DNA of 64,000 nucleotides from Nocardia anaemiae NBRC 100462. Its GTDB lineage: Bacteria; Actinomycetota; Actinomycetes; Mycobacteriales; Mycobacteriaceae. The position numbers and the translations under genes are program-made. How positions within the stretch are numbered: the first letter of the stretch is position 1; every line of letters begins with the position of its first letter. Below are positions 54,114 through 62,751 of the stretch, one piece after another. The notes below the pieces were generated by a model. The model was not told where the DNA came from. It saw only the letters and a program-made list of their open reading frames with translations, and did no database searches. The stretch is taken from contig NZ_BDAZ01000060.1 in assembly GCF_001612725.1 (NCBI RefSeq), positions 1 through 64,000 on the forward strand, written 5' to 3'.

Positions 54114-55124
54114 CTAGCGGCGATCGAGCCGCTCGACCACCTCGTCCACATCGTCATCCGAACCGTGCAATGCCAGCGTCACGCTGCCGAATGTCCTGTC
54201 CTGCAACGTACTCACCCCGCCGTACACCACCTCGAACTCGACGCCCGCATGCGCGGCCGCGGCCAGCGCCGCACCTATCCCGCGCTTGTCATCGATATCC
54301 ACGGTGACCAACCGCCCGCCGTGTAGCTCACCGAGTCGCCGCAGCTCGTCGGCATCGGGCCGATTGCGCAGCACGGTCTCCACGAACGACTGCGTCGGCA
54401 CCCCCCGCGGGGTCGCGAAAACCTCGAAGGTGCTGGCCAATTCGACGATCTTGCCCTCCGCGAGCACCGCGACCCGATCGGCCACCGCGCGGATCACATC
54501 CATCTCGTGCGTGATCACCACGATGGTCACGCCGAGTTCGCGATTGATCTTCTTCAGCAACCGCAGCACCTCACCGGTGGTTTCCGGGTCCAGCGCGGAG
54601 GTCGATTCGTCGGCGAGCAGCAGTGACGGCGAGGTCGCCAGCGCCCGGGCGATGCCGACCCGCTGCTTCTGACCACCCGAGAGCTGATCCGGATAACTGC
54701 GAGCCTTATCGGCGAGTCCGACGAACTCGAGCAGCTCCTCGACTCGCGCCTTGCGTTCGGCGCGCTTCCAGCCCGCGACCTTCAGCGGATACTCGATATT
54801 GCCTGCGGCCGTGCGCGATCGGAATAGGTTGAACTGCTGGAACACCATGCCGATATTCCGGCGGATGCGGCGCACCTCGGCCTCCCGCACACCCGTGATG
54901 GGCGTGCCGGAGACCTCGATGGTGCCGGTGGTCGGCTTCTCCAATGCGTTGATCAGCCGGACCAACGTGCTCTTGCCCGCGCCGGAATAGCCGATCACAC
55001 CGAAGATTTCGCCCTGTTCGATCCGCAGGTCGATATGGTCGAGCGCGACCTGCTTATCCGTGCCCTTGCCGAAAACCTTGGTGACCGCGCGGAATTGCAC
55101 CGCAGGAACTGTCTGCTCGCTCAC
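54114..55124 (-). CDS. metN: Methionine ABC transporter ATP-binding protein MetN
   Basis: 336 aa. Walker A GYSGAGKSTLVR, signature LSGGQKQRVGIARAL, Walker B LLLADESTSALD. The C-terminal NIL domain (residues 255-336, VDIDDKRGIGAALAAAAHAG and on) binds methionine and inhibits transport when the cell is replete. ATG overlaps the metQ stop by 4 nt. Confidence 0.95.
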   Translation of the reverse strand: MSEQTVPAVQFRAVTKVFGKGTDKQVALDHIDLRIEQGEIFGVIGYSGAGKSTLVRLINALEKPTTGTIEVSGTPITGVREAEVRRIRRNIGMVFQQFNLFRSRTAAGNIEYPLKVAGWKRAERKARVEELLEFVGLADKARSYPDQLSGGQKQRVGIARALATSPSLLLADESTSALDPETTGEVLRLLKKINRELGVTIVVITHEMDVIRAVADRVAVLAEGKIVELASTFEVFATPRGVPTQSFVETVLRNRPDADELRRLGELHGGRLVTVDIDDKRGIGAALAAAAHAGVEFEVVYGGVSTLQDRTFGSVTLALHGSDDDVDEVVERLDRR

Positions 55125-55996
55125 TTGCCATCTTTGACGGTCTGCTGCACCCTGGCCAGGATCTGCTCCAGCTCGGGTCCGCTGCGCTTCACTTCGACCG
55201 CGGTGTTCTTGGTGACCTCGGCATGCGCTTGCTGCACGTCCGGATCGTGCCAGAGCTGGGCCACCTTCTGATAGAGCTCGTTGTTCTTGTCCTCGGCCCT
55301 GGAGACCACGACATTGATGTACGGCTCGGCCGCCGGATTCTTCGGATCATCCTTGTAGAGCGCCGAATTGGGGTCGATGCCGGAGCGGTCGAGGAAGGTG
55401 TTGTTGATGATCGATCCGTCGACCGAGGCCAGTGAGAGCGCGGTCTGCGCCGCGTCCACCGGGGTCACCTTGACCTTGGACGCTCCCTTATCGATATCGG
55501 CGGGCGTCGGCGCCTTGCTGACGCCGGAGAGCTTCAGCAAACCGGCAGCTTGCAGTACGAACAATGCCCGCGCCTGATTTGTCGGATCGTTCGGGATCGC
55601 GATCTCGGCGCCCTGCGGCAGATCCGCGAGCGACTTGTGCTTCTTGGAATAGAGCCCGAGCGGCACGATGTAGGTGGAGGCGATCGGCGTCAGGGTGTCG
55701 TTGTTGGCGACGTTATAGGCGCCGAGGAACTGCAGATGCTGGAACAGATTGAGATCGATCTGCTTCTGCGACAGTGCGAGATTCGGCTGCTTGTAATCGG
55801 AGAAGTTGGTGATTCGCAGGGTGATGCCCTGTGCCTTGGCCTTTTCCTCGAAGACGTCCCAGGCGTGATCCTTGTCGGTGGTGCCGATGCGCACTACGTT
55901 GTCGGAGGAAGCCTTGTCGTCGCTGCCGCACGCCGTCAGGGTGAGGGCCGCGGTGGCTACCAGGACCGGGATCGCGAGTACCCGATGGAATTTCAC
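55121..55996 (-). CDS. metQ: Methionine-binding lipoprotein MetQ
   Basis: 291 aa NlpA-family lipoprotein. The signal ends in a lipobox LTAC near residue 23. NFSDYKQPNLALSQKQIDLNLFQHLQFL and IAIPNDPTNQARALFVLQAAGL are diagnostic. It delivers D/L-methionine to MetNI. GTG start with GGGAG 5 nt upstream. First gene of the operon, divergent from a second metQ-like gene. Confidence 0.93.
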   Translation of the reverse strand: MKFHRVLAIPVLVATAALTLTACGSDDKASSDNVVRIGTTDKDHAWDVFEEKAKAQGITLRITNFSDYKQPNLALSQKQIDLNLFQHLQFLGAYNVANNDTLTPIASTYIVPLGLYSKKHKSLADLPQGAEIAIPNDPTNQARALFVLQAAGLLKLSGVSKAPTPADIDKGASKVKVTPVDAAQTALSLASVDGSIINNTFLDRSGIDPNSALYKDDPKNPAAEPYINVVVSRAEDKNNELYQKVAQLWHDPDVQQAHAEVTKNTAVEVKRSGPELEQILARVQQTVKDGK

Positions 55997-56033
55997 TCGT
56001 GCTCCCGAATGCTTGTCGCAATATGAACCCGGT

Positions 56034-56075
56034 AATCCAAGCGATGCGTCCGGGGGGCGGACAACGGTTTGGATT
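56034..56075. promoter_or_regulatory. Nested dyad between the divergent metQ genes
   Basis: Outer arms AATCCAA (56034-56040) and TTGGATT (56069-56075) enclose inner arms GTCCG (56048-56052) and CGGAC (56058-56062) around GGGGG. It could be an operator for a methionine regulator or a leader hairpin of the reverse-strand metQ. Confidence 0.4.
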
Positions 56076-56114
56076 GTGCTGAGCGAAACCCTGGCAACTA
56101 GTTGGACGGGCGTC

Positions 56115-56120
56115 TAGGTT
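56115..56120 (+). promoter_or_regulatory. -10 hexamer TAGGTT of leaderless second metQ
   Basis: TAGGTT ends 7 nt before ATG 56128. Confidence 0.5.
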
Positions 56121-56127
56121 GCCTGCA

Positions 56128-56994
56128 ATGCGATTGCTGCGCCGTGCTCTGGTGATTCCCCTGCTTCTTGCCCTGGCCGCCGGTGGGGTCGCGTGTGGTG
56201 GGGAGCACCATCCCGATGTGGTGCGCATCGGTGTGAACGACATTTCGCTGCCGCATTGGGATGTCTACAAGAAGAAGGCCGCCGAACAAGGCATCGCCGT
56301 GGAGTTCGTCAACTTCACCGACTACAACCAGCCGAATCCCGCACTGGCACAACGTCGGATCGATCTCAATAAATTCCAGCACGTGCGGTATCTGGCCAAC
56401 TACAACGTCCGCAATAACGACACCCTGGTGCCGATCGGTGCGACCGAGATCTACCCGCTCACGCTGTACTCACGCAAGCACAAGTCGGTGGCGCAGATCC
56501 CCAAGGGCGGCCAGATCACGCTGAGCAACAACCCCGCCAACCAGGTCCGCCCGCTGCTCGGCTTGGCCGCCGCCGGACTGATCGTGCTGAAGGGCGGTGC
56601 CAGTTGGGATTCGAAGCTCGAGGATGTGGATGCCGACGCATCGCGGGTGACGCTGAAGACCATCGATCCGACGCTGACCGCGCAGTCGCTGGAAAGCGTC
56701 GACGCCGCGTTCGTCGATGACACCTTCGCCCGCCCCGCGGGGCTGACCAAGAACGAGACCATCTTCACCGACGATCCGGAACGCCCGGAGCTGAAGCAGT
56801 ACATCAATATCTTCGCCGCCCGCGCCGAAGACAAGGACAACCCGAAACTGCTCGCGCTGGTGAAGCTTTACCACGACCCCGAGGTCGAGGCGGCCATCCG
56901 AGCAGAGGCCGGATTCCAGGGCATCTTCAAGACGAATGATGCGGCGGATCTGCAAGCGACGCTGACGGAGTTGGAGGCCGAGTTCCGCAAATGA
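56128..56994 (+). CDS. Second MetQ/NlpA-family lipoprotein
   Basis: About 288 aa, lipobox VACG near residue 23 after MRLLRRALVIPLLLALAAG. NFTDYNQPNPALAQRRIDLNKFQHVRYL and TLSNNPANQVRPLLGLAAAGL align with MetQ, but the two proteins are clearly diverged. ATG 56128 is supported by the -10 box; TTG 56119 would lie in it. No ATPase or permease of its own follows, so it may share MetNI with a different ligand preference. Confidence 0.85.
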   Translation: MRLLRRALVIPLLLALAAGGVACGGEHHPDVVRIGVNDISLPHWDVYKKKAAEQGIAVEFVNFTDYNQPNPALAQRRIDLNKFQHVRYLANYNVRNNDTLVPIGATEIYPLTLYSRKHKSVAQIPKGGQITLSNNPANQVRPLLGLAAAGLIVLKGGASWDSKLEDVDADASRVTLKTIDPTLTAQSLESVDAAFVDDTFARPAGLTKNETIFTDDPERPELKQYINIFAARAEDKDNPKLLALVKLYHDPEVEAAIRAEAGFQGIFKTNDAADLQATLTELEAEFRK

Positions 56995-57003
56995 GCGGTG
57001 CGG

Positions 57004-58053
57004 TCACTCCGTGTATTCGGTGCCTGCCGCGGCGATGACGCGAGCCGCCTCGCGGGGGGCATTGATATTGGGTTGCAGGGCACGGGATCCGGCGAGTTTT
57101 GTGCGCAGGTGTTCGGCGACCGTGATCGGGGCATACTTACTGCCCGCACCGATGCAGGAGGGGAGCGTTTCGATGACGGCGTCCGGATTGCCGTCGTGGA
57201 AAAAGGCCGCACTGCGGCGTCTTTGGATGGTGCCGTCGGTGATGGGCGGCATGACGCGATGCAGGGTAGACAGCCAGCGTTCGTTGGTCCAGCGCGCCAT
57301 CAGATCGCCGAGGTTGACCAGCAAGGCATTGTCGGCGGGTTGTACATCGTGCCAACGGTTGTCGGCGCCGACAACCTGGAGGCCTGGGACCTGGTCGGCC
57401 CACAACACGGTGACGATGCCATAGTCGGTGTGTTCACCCATACCGGTGAGTTCGCCGTCGAGATCCACGGCGCCGGGTGGCAGCGCGTAGTTGTTCATCC
57501 GCAGGACGTCGAGGGAGTGGTCGGTGAACGGGGTGAAATAGCCCGGTGGCAGTTCGAGGGCGTCGGCGAAGATGGTGGTGAGGGTTCGCGCGATGCGGGC
57601 GGCGTGCGCGAAGTAGGTCTGCACGGGTGTGCGGAAGCCGGGAACCTCTGTCGGCCAGAGGTTTTCGGCGTAGTCACTGGTGGACAACTCGACCTCCGGA
57701 TAGGCGGCCGCCGGGATGCCCACATTGAATGCCTCGAAGTAATCGTTCATGCGACTGGCGGATGTGACGCCGAGGCTCAGACTGAGGCTCTCGCTCTTGG
57801 GTGGTGAGTAGCCGCGATTGATTTCGGGCGGGGTGCGATAGCCCTGTTTTGTCGCGGGATCGAGGTCGAAGAAGCTGTCGAGCGCGGCCGCGAAGTCGTC
57901 GACCACCGGCTGCGGGATGGCGTGGCCGGTGATCTGCATGAAGCCGACCGTGCTCGCGGCGGTGTCGATTTCGCGGGCGACAGCCCGGCGTTCCTCCGCG
58001 GAACCACCGGCGACATAGCAGGAGATATCGATGACTGGTACTTGGAATTCCAC
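57004..58053 (-). CDS. Isopenicillin N synthase-like 2OG-Fe(II) oxygenase
   Basis: 349 aa. The double-stranded beta-helix iron site is GEHTDYG (His, Asp) plus the distal His in WLSTLHRV; RRRSAAFF supplies the Arg-x-Ser for 2-oxoglutarate. The N-terminal VPVIDISCYV and FMQITGHAIP are typical of plant-type dioxygenases. GTG 58053 has AAGGA 7 nt upstream and an AT-rich promoter region. No biosynthetic cluster is seen around it, so substrate is unknown. Confidence 0.88.
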   Translation of the reverse strand: MEFQVPVIDISCYVAGGSAEERRAVAREIDTAASTVGFMQITGHAIPQPVVDDFAAALDSFFDLDPATKQGYRTPPEINRGYSPPKSESLSLSLGVTSASRMNDYFEAFNVGIPAAAYPEVELSTSDYAENLWPTEVPGFRTPVQTYFAHAARIARTLTTIFADALELPPGYFTPFTDHSLDVLRMNNYALPPGAVDLDGELTGMGEHTDYGIVTVLWADQVPGLQVVGADNRWHDVQPADNALLVNLGDLMARWTNERWLSTLHRVMPPITDGTIQRRRSAAFFHDGNPDAVIETLPSCIGAGSKYAPITVAEHLRTKLAGSRALQPNINAPREAARVIAAAGTEYTE

Positions 58054-58266
58054 GGCGGTGTCCTTCCCTCGACAACATAGTAATAATAGGCGACAGCAAT
58101 CAGAATCTGCTGGTCAGGCCAGGCGGGCCCGTCCCGGCGACCATGCCGACCGCTGGCGTCTGGTCCATGACGAGCCAGCCGAGGTATTGCTGGTCGTGGC
58201 GTATCCCTCCGGATTCCGCTGGGCGATTCGCCAGCGCGGCCGGGCCGCAGCGGCGATGATTTCCGG

Positions 58267-58899
58267 GTGGACGACATCACGTATCGGGACACCCGGCTCG
58301 CGCTGCACGCGGTGGGGGAGTTGTTGATCGCGGGCCCACAATATCGGCGGTTCGGCACCATCCGACTACGCGCAGTGCACGGTGGTTTCGGCGGTGCGCA
58401 GTGGCCGGTGTCGGTGGTCGGCACCGATCTGGTGTGGCCGGAGGGCCGGGTCGCGCTCGCGGGCACCTTCGACAAGGTCGCCGCCGCCGCTGGCTTCCAA
58501 CCCGAGGCACCGGTCAATGTCTACGCCGACACCACCGGAGTCGACCCCGACGACCGACTCGCGGTCGATCCGGAGGCCGCGGGCATCATCGCGGACTGGT
58601 TCGCACTCGGGGATTCGACGCTGCGCTGCACGGCGCCCGATGTCATCCCGGTACTGTGGCCGGAGCATTTCGATCTGTCGAGCACGGTCAACGAGGTCAA
58701 TTACGGTGTGTCACCGGGAGATTCGGCGCATCCGGGACCGTACGCCTATGTCGGCCCATGGACGGCGCGCAGCGGCGAATTCTGGAATGCCCCGTTCGGC
58801 GCGCTGCGCTCGCGCGAGGAGGTGAACAACGCCGCCGCACTCCTCGACTTCTTCGAAGAGGGCAAAGCGCGGGCCGCCGAGTCCCTACCCGGCGAGTGA
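58267..58899 (+). CDS. Hypothetical protein, possibly 5'-truncated by a frameshift
   Basis: 210 aa, no recognised family. VDDITYRDTRLALHAVGELLIAGPQYR is a compact start, and the second half is rich in Trp, Pro and Asp (VIPVLWPEHFDL, GPYAYVGPWTAR). There is no signal peptide. GTG 58267 has no good ribosome site. In the neighbouring frame just upstream, a coding-like stretch (EVLLVVAYPSGFRWAIRQRG) may be its lost N-terminus. The 3' end overlaps the convergent XRE gene by 15 nt. Confidence 0.55.
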   Translation: MDDITYRDTRLALHAVGELLIAGPQYRRFGTIRLRAVHGGFGGAQWPVSVVGTDLVWPEGRVALAGTFDKVAAAAGFQPEAPVNVYADTTGVDPDDRLAVDPEAAGIIADWFALGDSTLRCTAPDVIPVLWPEHFDLSSTVNEVNYGVSPGDSAHPGPYAYVGPWTARSGEFWNAPFGALRSREEVNNAAALLDFFEEGKARAAESLPGE

Positions 58900-59664
58900 G
58901 TGCAGGTATGCGCTGGTGGTTTGATCGGCGGGAAAGTAGGACTCGATGGCGATCTCATCGAGGGTCACATCGAAGGCCGCGCCGAACCGCATGATCGCAT
59001 TGAACAGTGACAGCTGCGTGCCGCGATGCTCGAACTGGATCGGCAGTGCGACCTCAGACGGATCGATCTGCAGGACAACGTCATCCGACCCGAACGTACT
59101 CAGTTCAGCATGCAGCGCTGCCAATTCGGGATCGCCGGACAGCTCGGCCTGCCGCGCGAGCCGTGGCAGCATGAAACCGCGCACCTGTTCGATATTCCGC
59201 ACGCGCGACGCGAAGCCCTTGGGATGCAGACCGATTCGCATCATATTGATCGGCGGCTCCAACAGCTCCGCAGCCACACCCTCGAAGAAAACCTCCGCCG
59301 CGGCATTGGCGAACAACAGATTCCAGTGTCGATCGATGGCCAACGCCGGAAACGGTTCATGGGCATCGAGTACCCGCCGGACCGCGGCACGCGCCTGGGC
59401 AAGATCCGGGTCGTCGAGTGCGCGATGCCGGTAGGTCGGCGCATACCCGGCCGCGACCAGCAACCGGTTACGCTCGCGCAGGGGAATGTCCAGATGTCGG
59501 GCGAACCGCTCGACCATCGCCGGGCTCGGCACGGTGCGTCCGGTCTCCACGAAACTCACATGCCGCGTCGAAATGCCCGACTGCACGGACAAGTCGAGCT
59601 GACTGAGTCCGCGTCGCAGCCGCCACTCGCGCAGCAGCGCGCCGACGGGACGTTCGCTATCCAC
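58885..59664 (-). CDS. XRE-family regulator with MmyB-like ligand domain
   Basis: About 259 aa. The HTH is at residues 8-65 (LRRGLSQLDLSVQSGISTRH, with ETGRTVPSPAMVERFARHLD). The C-terminal MmyB-like domain (residues 95-255) contains ALAIDRHWNLLFANAAAEVF and probably binds a small ligand such as a fatty acid. GTG 59664 lies 6 nt after GATACT. Divergent from the SnoaL-like gene at 59752, a likely target. Confidence 0.85.
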   Translation of the reverse strand: MDSERPVGALLREWRLRRGLSQLDLSVQSGISTRHVSFVETGRTVPSPAMVERFARHLDIPLRERNRLLVAAGYAPTYRHRALDDPDLAQARAAVRRVLDAHEPFPALAIDRHWNLLFANAAAEVFFEGVAAELLEPPINMMRIGLHPKGFASRVRNIEQVRGFMLPRLARQAELSGDPELAALHAELSTFGSDDVVLQIDPSEVALPIQFEHRGTQLSLFNAIMRFGAAFDVTLDEIAIESYFPADQTTSAYLHSLAG

Positions 59665-59670
59665 CCGGCC

Positions 59671-59676
59671 AGTATC
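59671..59676 (-). promoter_or_regulatory. -10 hexamer GATACT of the XRE gene
   Basis: On the reverse strand GATACT ends 6 nt before GTG 59664. Confidence 0.4.
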
Positions 59677-59751
59677 ACCACACCGCGCGCGGGCCGCCAT
59701 TACATGCCTGGTAATCGACAGGCTTACCGCGCGCTTGCGACGGTTACCGAC

Positions 59752-60129
59752 ATGACGAACAACCTGGCAACCCGCAATAAGGATCTGGTACTGCACGGCC
59801 TCGCCGAGTTCAGTAGGGGCAATATCGAAGTACTCCGAAAACTGTTGCACGAGAACTTCATCGAGCACAGTCCGGGCAATCCGTCCGGCCGCGACGCCTT
59901 CATCGAGTTCACCGCGAACGCGCCGGTCGCCTCCGCCCGACTCGACATCAAACGGGTCGTCGCCGATGACGAATACGCGGTCGTGCACTACCACATGATC
60001 GCGCCCGACGATGCCCGCGGCGTGGCGGTGGTGGATATCTGGCGGCTGGTCGACGGCGTGATCACCGAGCACTGGGATGTCGTACAACCGGTGCCCGACG
60101 CCGACCAGCTCCCACACGGCATGTTCTGA
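59752..60129 (+). CDS. SnoaL-like / NTF2-fold protein
   Basis: 125 aa alpha+beta-cone fold. LHGLAEFSRGNIEVLRKLLHENFIEHSPGNPSGRDAF and DIWRLVDGVITEHWDVVQPV are the SnoaL-like (nuclear transport factor 2 family) segments. Members are cyclases, isomerases or binding proteins; no catalytic assignment is possible. Start ATG 59752; the open frame further upstream is antisense to the XRE gene. Divergent from the XRE/MmyB regulator. Confidence 0.85.
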   Translation: MTNNLATRNKDLVLHGLAEFSRGNIEVLRKLLHENFIEHSPGNPSGRDAFIEFTANAPVASARLDIKRVVADDEYAVVHYHMIAPDDARGVAVVDIWRLVDGVITEHWDVVQPVPDADQLPHGMF

Positions 60130-60245
60130 TCCGAACCAGCGGGCGCCCCGCACCGGCCAGTCGGCCGCGGCGGATCAGCGCCCGCTCGGTGCCGAGCGGC
60201 ACGGTGGGCAGGGCGTCGTCGGTGGGATCCGTGAGTGTCCGTCGG

Positions 60246-61190
60246 TTATGCCCCCTTGCGGGCGGCTGCTTTCTTCGCGGTCTTCTTGGCGGGCTTGGCG
60301 GCGGTCTTCTTGGCCGCGGTTTTGGCGGCCTTGGTGGCCTTCTTCGCCGGTGCCGCCTTTGCCTTGGGCTCGGCGGCTGCCTTGCCGGAGCTCTCCGCGG
60401 TCCGCCGACCACTGGCCTCCAGACTGCGTTGCAGTGCGGCCACCAGGTCGACCACCTCGGCGTCCATCGCGGCGGGCGCTTCCTCTGGCTGACTGACCAC
60501 CTTCCCGGTGCCGCTGGCGATGGCCTCGTCGAGCACCTTCTGCAGCTCGATCTGGTACTCGTCGGTGTATTGCTCGGGATCGAAATCGTCGGACATGGTC
60601 TCGACCAGTGTCTCGGCCATCTTGATCTCCTGCGCCTTCGGCTCGGCGACACCGTCCAGGGATTCGAAATCGACGGAACGGACCTCATCGGGCCACAGCA
60701 GCGTCTGAAGCACCAGTACGCCGTCGCGTACCCGCAGCGCAGACAGCCGGGTCTTCTGCCGGAGCGTGAAATGGACGAGCGCGGTTCGATCGATGCGTTC
60801 CAGCGTGGTCGCCAGCAGTACGTAGGCCTTTGGGGTATTCGAGTCGGGTTCGAGATAGTAGCTCTTCTCGAACAGGATCGGGTCGATCTGGTCGTTGGGT
60901 ACGAACTGCAGCACCGGAATCTCATGCTTCTCGGCGGCGGGCAGCTTGGAGAAGTCTTCGTCGGTCAGGATGACCTTCTCCCCCTCGGGGGATTCATAGG
61001 CCTTATCGATATCGGCGTACTGCACGGACTTGCCGCAGACCGTGCAGACGCGGTCGTATTTGATTCGGCCACCGTCCTTGGCATGCACCTGGTGGAACCG
61101 AATGTCGTGGTCCTCGGTGGCCGTGTACACCTTGACAGGGACGTTTACCAGCCCGAACGCAATCGAGCCCTTCCAGATAGCTCGTGCCAT
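60246..61190 (-). CDS. ku: Non-homologous end-joining protein Ku
   Basis: 314 aa homodimeric DNA-end-binding protein that recruits LigD. The Ku core is MARAIWKGSIAFGLVNVPVK to LQTLLWPDEVR, with a zinc-like CxxC pair (VCTVCGK). After residue 265 there is a Lys/Ala-rich tail (KKATKAAKTAAKKTAAK), as in mycobacterial Ku, which extends DNA binding. ATG 61190 overlaps the TAA of the cyclase-like gene, so the two are co-transcribed. ligD is not in this window. Confidence 0.94.
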   Translation of the reverse strand: MARAIWKGSIAFGLVNVPVKVYTATEDHDIRFHQVHAKDGGRIKYDRVCTVCGKSVQYADIDKAYESPEGEKVILTDEDFSKLPAAEKHEIPVLQFVPNDQIDPILFEKSYYLEPDSNTPKAYVLLATTLERIDRTALVHFTLRQKTRLSALRVRDGVLVLQTLLWPDEVRSVDFESLDGVAEPKAQEIKMAETLVETMSDDFDPEQYTDEYQIELQKVLDEAIASGTGKVVSQPEEAPAAMDAEVVDLVAALQRSLEASGRRTAESSGKAAAEPKAKAAPAKKATKAAKTAAKKTAAKPAKKTAKKAAARKGA

Positions 61191-62293
61191 TACTCCATCA
61201 TGGACGAACCCATTCGAATAGGCGAGCGAATCGGAATCCCGAGTGTCGCGGTCGCGACGCGCCGACGCAGTGGTGCGGGCAGGGTGGCGAAGAGAGTGCG
61301 CATGGCGGCGACGGTGCCGCCGAGATCGGTACGGCCCGATAGATAGGCCCGTTGCAGTTGCGGCGGCAGGGTGAAGAAGGCATCGAAGAAGACGGGAACG
61401 TCGTCGGGTGGCAGAGCGAGCAGTGCGCGCAGGCCTGCCGACCGAAACGCGTGTACCGCTCGCGCCTGTGCGGGCCATGCCGAGGTATCGAGGGCGACAG
61501 TGTCGGCGGCGGCCAGCGATGCGGTGACGCTGTAACCCGTTGCGGGGTGGGTGAATGCGCCCGCCGCGCCGAACCGGCCCCGTCCGGGGCGACCGCCCTG
61601 GACCGGGAACCGCACCCGTTCGACCGGTTCGGTGCCGGTGAGTCGGATTCCGCGCGAACGCAACCGGTGCCGCAGCCGGTCGCGCAGCACCGCGGTGTCG
61701 AGGGCGGGACGACCGGCGAGGCAGGTCTCCTCCAGCAGCATCGTCTCCGCGCCGAGCGGCACCGCGTACAGAAACGACCGTGGCGCACCGGGTTCCGCGC
61801 CGTTGTCAGCGCGCCAGTCCATGAACAGGGGTGCGATGTCGGCGTCGCGTCGCACGATTACGCCGTACGCGGTTTGCTCGGCGAGTGTGCGGGAGCGGTG
61901 AATTCCTCGTGCGTCGATAATACGTTCAGCGCTGAATTTTGTTTCCGAAGCCAAAGTCACTGTGTTGTGGCGTATTTCGACAACGCGATCGGCAACTATT
62001 TGTGCGCCGTCGAGATTCAGTGAATCCCGCAACCGTGTGGAGTCGAAGACGACATAGGTTCGGTCGAGTCGGTGCGGCCTCGTACCCCAGGCCATCGGAT
62101 GCGCCACGGTGCTGGCGATGACCGACGGATCCAGCCATTCCGGCAGCTCGTCGTACCATCCCGCATACGTCGCCGACCAGCGTCGATCCGGCGCGGGATC
62201 GATTGCGGTGACCGACATTCCGCGCGCGAGGCAGCGATGCGCCAGTGCGCGACCGGCGGGTCCGAGTCCGCAGACGATGAGGTCCGCGGTCAT
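61190..62293 (-). CDS. Lycopene beta-cyclase-like flavoprotein
   Basis: About 367 aa of the CrtL/CrtY family. The N-terminal FAD motif is LIVCGLGPAGRALAHRC; RTYVVFDSTRLRDSL, SFLYAVPLGAETMLLEETCL and HPATGYSVTASL are family signatures. It would cyclise lycopene ends in carotenoid synthesis. No phytoene synthase or desaturase is near. ATG 62293 is preferred; GTG 62314 is possible. The stop overlaps the ku start (TAATG), an unusual pairing of pigment and DNA repair genes. Confidence 0.85.
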   Translation of the reverse strand: MTADLIVCGLGPAGRALAHRCLARGMSVTAIDPAPDRRWSATYAGWYDELPEWLDPSVIASTVAHPMAWGTRPHRLDRTYVVFDSTRLRDSLNLDGAQIVADRVVEIRHNTVTLASETKFSAERIIDARGIHRSRTLAEQTAYGVIVRRDADIAPLFMDWRADNGAEPGAPRSFLYAVPLGAETMLLEETCLAGRPALDTAVLRDRLRHRLRSRGIRLTGTEPVERVRFPVQGGRPGRGRFGAAGAFTHPATGYSVTASLAAADTVALDTSAWPAQARAVHAFRSAGLRALLALPPDDVPVFFDAFFTLPPQLQRAYLSGRTDLGGTVAAMRTLFATLPAPLRRRVATATLGIPIRSPIRMGSSMME

Positions 62294-62467
62294 CGCATAC
62301 CCGAGGCGGAACACGGATGTCGGTGTGGCACAGCGAGTTCGGCGGTGTGCAGGGCGGATCCCTTCGTCGTCGGCGCGGTTCGTCGGTCGTGCGGAGCTTA
62401 CTGTCGAGTGGTCGGGTCACCGTTGCGCTGTGATAGTTCACCGATATCGACGGTGACATTCTTCATA

Positions 62468-62484
62468 ATACGATCATGTCGTAT
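62468..62484. promoter_or_regulatory. Operator-like palindrome
   Basis: ATACGA-TCATG-TCGTAT, a perfect 6-bp inverted repeat with 5-bp spacer in an AT-rich stretch. Confidence 0.45.
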
Positions 62485-62507
62485 CTCGATTTTCCAGCAA
62501 CGATGTG

Positions 62508-62517
62508 ACTCGCGAGT
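62508..62517. promoter_or_regulatory. Short palindrome ACTCGCGAGT
   Basis: Perfect 10-bp palindrome, 23 bp beyond the previous one. It could arise by chance, but the clustering is suggestive. Confidence 0.25.
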
Positions 62518-62614
62518 AGCACCCTGTGGTCATCCGGCTGGTCACAATGTTCGGGGCGCCGTATGCTCGGCGTTGTCGGACGGATTGCCCAGGGTCGGGG
62601 AATCCGGATCCGGT

Positions 62615-62640
62615 TGCCGAAATCAATGTTGATTTCGGCA
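62615..62640. promoter_or_regulatory. 26-bp palindrome upstream of the KASIII genes
   Basis: TGCCGAAATCAA and its exact complement flank a 2-nt centre. It lies 111 bp upstream of GTG 62752 and is followed by CTTTCTGTT. A two-nt loop fits a protein-binding site better than a terminator. Confidence 0.55.
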
Positions 62641-62751
62641 CTTTCTGTTCCCTTGATCCTGTGGAACGGAATTCCCACCTCGTCTGCCCGCGGCCATTGT
62701 CGTGCCAGCCGGGAGTTCGTGCTGCCCGTCTCTGTCGAAAGGACCGCTACG

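Larger units (their letters stand above)
62294..62751. other. 458-bp divergent control region upstream of the KASIII pair
   Basis: No gene is supported. Base composition is lower in GC than the flanks. It contains three palindromes: 62468-62484, 62508-62517 and 62615-62640. The KASIII promoter and that of the cyclase-ku unit should both be here. Confidence 0.6.

Noticed and set aside
56079..56108. GAAACCCTGGCAAC resembles the core of a SAM riboswitch upstream of a metQ gene
   Set aside because: Only about 25 nt remain before the start codon, too short for the P3/P4 part of SAM-I or for SAM-IV pairing, and a -10 box placing the transcript start at the ATG lies downstream of it.
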